Assembly: GCF_902686445.1 (NCBI RefSeq)
Contig: NC_062214.1
Span: forward strand, 45,021,454 to 45,085,453
Direction of reading: 5' to 3'
From: Sciurus carolinensis
Taxonomy: Eukaryota; Chordata; Mammalia; Rodentia; Sciuridae
Length of the DNA stretch: 64,000 bases
Below the pieces are notes generated by a model that was not told the DNA's origin, ran no database searches, and was given only the letters and a program-made list of their open reading frames with translations. Shown here in pieces: positions 58,365-64,000 of the stretch. Position 1 is the first letter of the stretch, and the number at the start of each line of letters is the position of its first letter. A program made the translations under genes and the position numbers.

Positions 58365-59250
58365 ATTCACAAAATAATTATTATGTGATGGACACCATTT
58401 CATTCACTGAGGACACAGCAGTAAATAATACAAAAATCCTTGACTTCACTGAGTTTGCAGGTTATTGTAGATTTCAGATAACAAACATTATAAATACATA
58501 AAATGCCTGATGTGTTAGGTAGTAAAAGTGTTAAGGTGAAAATAAAACAGAAGAGATCAATCAAACTTTTTTTGAGGTGTGGTATCTCCAATTAGGTCAA
58601 ATAGGCAGGGAGGGTTTTAAGAGAAGATGATATTTTAGTAAAAGTCTAAAGGAAGTGGCAGAAGGAATCACAGGTAGGAGTCTTTCAGATTCCATTTGAT
58701 AGACAAACATTCCAGGCAGAGGGACAGCAAATAAACAGGCTTGAGGTGATGGGAGTGGAATTGAATGTTTAAGCAACAGCAAGGAAGTCACAGTGACTAG
58801 AGCCAAGTAAGTGGAAGGAAGACCAGGAAGAGACAAAAGTCAGGCAGGTAGTAAGAGGAGCCTTGTTTGAAATTTGAAGGATTTTCAATTTCTACTCCAA
58901 AACAGAAGGCTTCTCGAAGGCTTTAGGGAAATAGGGTGAATGATCTAACCTACATTTTTAAAGTACTGTTCTCACCACTGTGTTGGGAAAATTGCAAAGG
59001 GAAATTATGGAGACCATTTGGAGAACTATTGAATAATCCAGCAAGAGATGATAATGGCTTGGATCAGAGTGGTGGTAGGAGCAGATGGCTTTCTGGATAT
59101 ATGTTCTGAAGGTAGAACTGATAGGATCTGTGGAGAATGGGTGATGAGGTGGGAGGGAAAGAGAGGTGTCAAGGATGATGCCATGATTTTTATTGTGAGG
59201 AAGGGTCATGAGTTCAGTTTTAGATATACTCAATTAGAGATGCCTATTGT
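58365..59250 (+). repeat. Unassigned ancient dispersed repeat, longest copy
   Basis: Ordered phrases: 'cattcactgaggacacagcagtaaataat', 'atccttgacttcactgagtttgcagg', 'gtctaaaggaagtggcag', 'cattccaggcagagggacagcaaa', 'caacagcaaggaagtcacagtgac', 'aatgatctaacctac', 'gagatgataatggcttggatcagagtggtgg', 'ctggatatatgttctgaaggtagaactgataggat', 'gtgtcaaggatgatgcca'. A widespread mammalian text whose name I cannot recall. A partial copy is at 41395-41910. Confidence 0.6.
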
Positions 59251-59734
59251 GTATCCAGTGGTGATGTGCTGAAGAGGCAGTAAGGCAGGGGAGAGGCTTA
59301 AATTGGAGATATAACCTAAGAATTGTTCATCTGCAGATGGTGTTTCCAGCCACAAGAGCAGATGATATTCCCAAAGAGCATGAGAAAAGCTCCAAGGACT
59401 ATGTCCTGTAGCCCTACGATGTTAGAGGTTGAAGACATGAGAAAAGAAGACTGAGAAGGAGTGGCTTAGAGATGGAGGAGACCAACCCCTAGTGAGTAGC
59501 TCTGTACCTGGCATGTGGCTGGAATACATATACCTCCTGAATGACTGAATTTTACTAATATTTTACATAATTTAATAAATGCAAGTCTTCGGCCTAGGTC
59601 TTTTAACATCTTCCAGTAACTGCTTATTAGTTACTTATTAGTCTTTTCTGTGGTTGCCATTGTAGGGTAGGCCTGGGATACAACAGGAAATACAACACTG
59701 TTTCGCATATAGGAGCTAACACAATTGGAAAACT
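59251..59734. other. Unique or continuing old-repeat DNA
   Basis: 59251-59560 may continue the preceding repeat ('gaggcagtaaggcagggg', 'agagatggaggagaccaacc'). Nothing else recognised. Confidence 0.3.
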
Positions 59735-61110
59735 ATGAACTAATATCAACAAAAAACAGATGTCCTTTACTAATTTTTAGCAAATTAAATTCAATAATAT
59801 AACAAAATAATACATCTTGATCAAGTGGAATTGTCCACAGGAACACAAACTTGGTTAAACATTCATAAATCAATTCATCAATGCAATATACCCCATTAAC
59901 AGAATAAGAAGAAAAACTAGAAGACTTTCTTAATAGATGCAGAATAAGCACTAGATACATTCAATCTCATTCATGATTTTAGAAAAGCAGAACAGAACAA
60001 TAACTTCCAGAAAACTGGAAAGATAAGGGAACTACTTCAATTTAATGAAATCTAAAAGAGGAAAAAAAATGGCATCATAATTAACAGTGAAATACTGAAT
60101 GCTTTCTACCCAGGATCTAAAAAGGCAAGAATGTTTATGCTCACCTCTTCTATTCAACATTTTTCCTAATTTGCAATTAGGAAAATAAGAGAAAGAAAGA
60201 AAAAAAGAAAGAAACATAAAGATGAAAATGAAGTAAAATTATTTTTATTCACAGATAACATGATTATATACATGAAAAATCCAAAGGAATTTAATTAGAA
60301 CTAATCAGTGAATGAGTTAAGTCACAAGATACAATAGGTTCCCTGTAGCAGTTTATTATATTTACATATAATATCATTATTATATTTATATCATTTTGTT
60401 ATATTTCTGAATGTTAGTAACTAACAATTCAAAAATACCATTTAAAAATGCTGCTTATAATAGCATCAAAATTTTAAGATAAATTTGACAAAAGATGTGC
60501 AAGACATTGATACTGAAAACTACCAAACTGTGCTGAGGTAAATTTAAGATAACCTAAATAAATGCAAAGATGTACAATCTTCATGGACTATAAGTTTCAA
60601 CATTGTTCCAATTATTCCAAAATGGATCTACAGATTCAATATAAACACAATTAAATTTCTGGTAAACTTTTTATAGGTAGGGATCAGGTGATTCTAAATT
60701 CAATATGAAAATGAAAGACATAAATTAGCTGAGACAATGATGACTTATATTACCTGACTTCAAGGTATGCTATCGAGCTACAATAATTAAGATATCAAAA
60801 TAGTGGCATGAGAATAGACATATACATAGAAGGAACAGAACACAGAGTCCAAGAATAGAGCCACACATACATGGTAACTGATTGGCAGTAAAGGAAGCTC
60901 ATCAATTTGATAGGAAAAGGAAAGTTTGTTTTAATAAACACATTGGAACAACTGAGTAGCCATTTGAAAAAGTGAACCTTGATCTCTACCTCATAATATA
61001 CACAGAAATTGAGACAGATTAGAGACTGAAATATGAAAGCTCCTAGAAGAAAACCTGTGAGAAAATCTTCACACCACCTCCTGATCCTATGCTCAGTGGT
61101 AAATTTAATG
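59735..61110 (+). repeat. Degenerate L1 ORF2 3' half
   Basis: Reverse-transcriptase-downstream L1 text: 'aaacattcataaatcaattcatcaatgcaatataccccattaacagaa', 'aatagatgcagaataagcactagat', 'tactgaaaactaccaaac', 'gctatcgagctacaataattaagatatc', 'ggaacagaacacagagtccaagaatagag', 'attagagactgaaatatgaaagctcc'. Many stops and deletions; inactive. A (GAAA)n tract lies at 60181-60216. Confidence 0.8.
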
Positions 61111-61345
61111 AAAGACTACATGTAGTAGTCCTAATCAGAACCTGAGCACAGCTTTTCACCCCTGTTGAGCAAGTGTATTTACAACCACCTTAAGTTTCTG
61201 AATGACTCAAAGTTGATGACCAAAGCCTGGGGATTCATGAGACTTCCATGACTGTTGACAAACTGAATTTCCTTACCAGCTGCTAGTTAGGAGATGTGTG
61301 TGGAGCCCCTATTATGTATTACTGGACTAAAGAAAGCACATTTCT

Positions 61346-61435
61346 TTTTTTTTTTTTCTGTGCTGGGGATTGAACCCAGGGCCTTGTGCTTTCGAGGACA
61401 GCACTCTACCAACCGAGCTATATCCCCAGCCCACA
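61346..61435 (-). repeat. Well-preserved ID-type SINE with perfect target duplication
   Basis: 'gtgctggggattgaacccagggccttgtgctttcgaggacagcactctaccaaccgagctatatccccagccc' is close to a tRNA-like consensus. AGAAAGCACATTTCT is repeated perfectly at 61331-61345 and 61436-61450. Retained CpGs and an intact head make this the youngest-looking SINE in the window. Confidence 0.97.
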
Positions 61436-61589
61436 AGAAAGCACATTTCTGAGGAGAAGCACAAATATAAAAAGCATAGCCTAAATTGATTTCTTATCAG
61501 ACTTGGGTTCAAACTGTGACACTTTCACACCCAGGTTCTCCTCTTGGCCGTATATTGTACTTAACAAAGGAAGCTGCCCTGCCTAGTAG

Positions 61590-61735
61590 AACTTCTCAAT
61601 TTTTATTGTGTGTACAGATAACCTGAGCATCTTGTTACAGTGCATATTCAGATCTGGCATAGATCATAAAATTGTGTATTTCTAACATGCTTTCAGGTGA
61701 TGCTGATACTGCTGGCTCATGGATTATATTTTGAG
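61590..61735 (-). repeat. MER5-like hAT fragment
   Basis: 'cttctcaatttttattgtgtgtacag', 'atttctaacatgctttcaggtgatgctgatactgctggc' is the MER5-type order ('aacaagttcccaggtgatgctgatgctgctggtcc'). Confidence 0.65.
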
Positions 61736-61739
61736 TAGC

Positions 61740-61935
61740 AAGACTTACCTCAAACTTGAGTATGTATCAGAATCACCTAGATGACTTTTTATAAAACAGA
61801 TTGATAGTTTCTACTCCCAGAGTTTCCAATTCAGTAGGTCTGGAGTGGACCCAAGAATCGGCATTTCCAACAATTTGCATCTGTGCTGATGCTGATCCAC
61901 ACACTAAGAATCACTGCTTCAGAGATCTGTACCTG
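61740..61935 (-). repeat. Second MER5-like hAT fragment
   Basis: 'gtatgtatcagaatcacctagatgac', 'ccagagtttccaattcagtaggtctggagtgg', 'gaatcggcatttccaacaa', 'tgatgctgatccac', 'taagaatcactgcttc'. Directly follows the previous copy in the same orientation. Confidence 0.8.
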
Positions 61936-62005
61936 TCTCTTGCCAATGTGTGGCTCTCTCCAGTTGAAACCTGTTCATTCCATCCACCCTAAAATGTTAG
62001 CTTAG

Positions 62006-62553
62006 TGTAATGGTTATTCTGAATTGTCAACTTGATTGGATTAATAGATGCAGATGATAAAGAGGCTTCTGGGAGTGTCAATGAGGGTGTGTCTAGGAAA
62101 GATTAGAATGTGGGATAGTGAACTGGAGACCCTCCCTAAGTGTGGGTAGTATCACTCAACAGAATGGTGGCTTGGAAGGATAAAAGTTGGAAGAACAAGA
62201 AAGCAGATGCAGATGCAAGCTCAACTCTTCTTGAACCAGTTCTTGATTGATGTTTGATCATCTGAGGATACCAGGCTCTCGCTTCTTCATTCTTCCAAAG
62301 TGGACCCTGCCAGTGATTTTCCAGGGAGTTTCCAGAAGCCTTGGTCTTGGACTAGGGTACCACTGTTGATCCCTCTTGCTCTGGGGCTTCCACCTCTTAG
62401 ACTGCACAGCTACTGGGTCTTCCAGTTCTCCAGCCTACAAACGGTCACTGTGGATTATCCAGCTTCTGGTCATGTAAGCCAATATGATAAGTCCCTTTTT
62501 TATAATCACACTTCCTGTTGATTCTGTTCCTCTAGAGAACCCTGATTAATACA
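62006..62553 (+). mobile_element. Solo ERVL-like LTR with 5-bp target duplication
   Basis: 548 bp from TGTAATGG to TAATACA, flanked by CTTAG at 62001-62005 and 62554-62558. Internal text ('attgtcaacttgattgga', 'gggtgtgtctaggaaagattag', 'ccagcctacaaacgg', 'tctagagaaccctgattaa') is the common ERVL-class LTR ('gtcaacttgactggg...ggagaaccctgactaatac'). No internal retroviral genes. The 73-residue frame inside is not viral and not a gene. Confidence 0.85.
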
Positions 62554-62558
62554 CTTAG

Positions 62559-64000
62559 TCACAGGAACCTTGAAAGGGCTCCAGGAGAAATTCTTTCCTG
62601 AGAATTGTCCAGAATGTTTCTGTGAGTGAGTGACCATAGTCTTTGCAGAATTAATTTATTTCAAAGATACACTTCCACATGACTCTCAATTAATGATGAA
62701 GTTTTTCACTCTGTTCCTGACTTGAACTTTTCAGATTTTAATGTACACACAGTTGACCTGGGCATTTGTTACAGCACAGATTCAGTTTAGTTGATGAATG
62801 TCAAGGGTGGTTGATATACTTTCCATTTAGACTTCTCTTTAGAAAGCAAGATTACTTTTAGAAGAGGAATCCATGCATGATTACTCCTAAGAAAGCTTTT
62901 TTAGAAATTTTTTTTAGAGAAGTGATGATGGTGATGTTCATGTTGCAAGACTGTCCAGTATGCCAGCACAAGGATGTGTCCAGATGTTGGAGCAGGGAAA
63001 AAGGAGAATCTTTAGACATACCCATTTGACATACAGGAATTAATCATTCAAGGACTCAATTGAGACATCTTGATGTTTCAAAGAAAGGCAAAGAACAATT
63101 GGGCTCAGTTCAAATTCCTTTTAGATAAACTCCAGCTTTCAGAATCAGAATACTGCCACTGAGATACAGTCTGTGTTGAAAGCTATAAATGCAAAGGATG
63201 AGTAATAGCTTGACTTAACCAGCCTGATCAGTTACTCATCCCATTTAAAAAAGTGCAGATATTATACACATGATTTTTATGCCCAGTTCATTGGCACTGA
63301 TTATTATGGAAGAGGTGAGTGATATGATAAAAAAAGGTTTATTTTCTCCCTGACCTCACAAATATGCCTGTGATATGAGCACTGTATGGGCATAGAGACC
63401 ACATATATATGAACAGCCCTTAATTAACAAGCATTTGCATACAGGTATGAAAATGAACATTTCTATATTCTTAACAGGATTTAGTTCACTGGAATTCAGT
63501 TTCTGGATTTGGTATGGTCACTCAAAACAAAGGGCCCTTAAATTATAGTCATGTATTTATCTGAAGCACAGAAACAGTGTGGTTTTTCTCTGCTGATCAC
63601 ACAGTATAGCTGAGAAGCTCAAATGCCATATTAATTCCCAAAAGTGTACTGCAAATAGTACTGTCCTAATGAAAGGATAGGTGGAAAATCATACGATTTT
63701 TGAGAAAAAGTGAAAACTTTAAAGAGAAATGTAAGGCATGCTCCTGGGTAAAATAGAATATTTATTTTGCTATATTTTTATCTATGTTGTATAAATATAT
63801 TTTCTAAAATATCAGAAGATAATATTGGTGGAAAAATGGTTTGTCAAAGGACTATATAACATTTTGCCTGAAAATTCTAAAGACTACATTGAATCTTTCA
63901 GGGTCAAAAATGGCAGAAATTTCAAGTCATCTTTTTAGTATTTATTTGCTTCTTTTAGTCAAAATTCTGTTAGGGAGTGTGAGGGAACACAGAGATGAAT
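62559..64000. other. Unique DNA with a possible MER5-like remnant
   Basis: 62735-62815 ('cttttcagattttaatgtacacacagttgacctgggcatttgttacagcacagattcag') resembles another MER5-type end. The remainder is AT-rich with no gene recognised up to the window edge. Confidence 0.35.

Noticed and set aside
61346..61435. Possible tRNA gene (A/B-box-like sequence)
   Set aside because: It is a tRNA-derived ID SINE with an oligo(A) tail and target duplication, not a cloverleaf-forming tRNA gene; the same holds for the other ID copies.

Overview
This window looks like rodent nuclear DNA, most likely from the squirrel family (Sciuridae). The best evidence is the repeat set. There are many short tRNA-like ID elements (A/B-box core, 'ctgggtTcaatccccagc' end, A-rich tail) and dimeric B1-plus-ID elements of the MEN / B1-dID type. 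There are also L1 3' ends ending in 'ataactaatta.aacaaataaa'. Base composition is AT-rich with CpG depletion and scattered microsatellites, and no bacterial or viral gene layout is present. The species call is an inference from repeats remembered from squirrel genomes.

No complete protein-coding gene can be supported. Nearly all open frames are short, lack a family signature, or run through repeats. The exceptions worth attention are one exon-like block on the minus strand at 57233-57431, with good splice sites and an uninterrupted 65-codon hydrophobic frame, and the retrotransposon-derived L1 ORF2 remnant at 27866-28108 (minus). The window reads as a gene desert or a very large intron.

Layout: 1-5.4 kb is old repeats (MIR, MLT1-like LTR, old L1, a MaLR-like LTR with intact target duplications) and TA/CA microsatellites. 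From 5.4 to 20 kb is mostly unique DNA with scattered SINEs, an L1 3' end at 7.2 kb and a pair of TA-flanked DNA-transposon remnants at 14.4-16.0 kb. From 20 to 24.3 kb is a probable regulatory stretch (candidate conserved blocks at 21.3-21.9 and 23.6-24.3 kb). From 24.5 to 31 kb are MIRs, a MEN SINE and two L1 3' ends. At 31.9-32.7 kb lies a striking 115-bp, 98% identical inverted repeat. At 33.1-33.7 and 36.1-36.3 kb are two CpG-retaining candidate enhancers. From 36.8 to 42.4 kb is SINE-dense. From 42.4 to 46.5 kb is SINE-free and holds two more candidate enhancers. From 46.5 to 64 kb returns to a repeat mixture with L2, MEN SINEs, MaLR-like and ERVL-like LTRs, MER5-like hAT fragments and an old L1 ORF2 remnant.

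The likely biological content is cis-regulation. Several separate blocks keep CpGs and carry dense homeodomain, POU-octamer, SOX/TCF, AP-1 and Onecut/CUX-like words, and they avoid young SINE insertions. That pattern fits a developmental-gene regulatory domain whose target lies outside the window. I cannot name the target gene, and conservation itself cannot be measured from one sequence.
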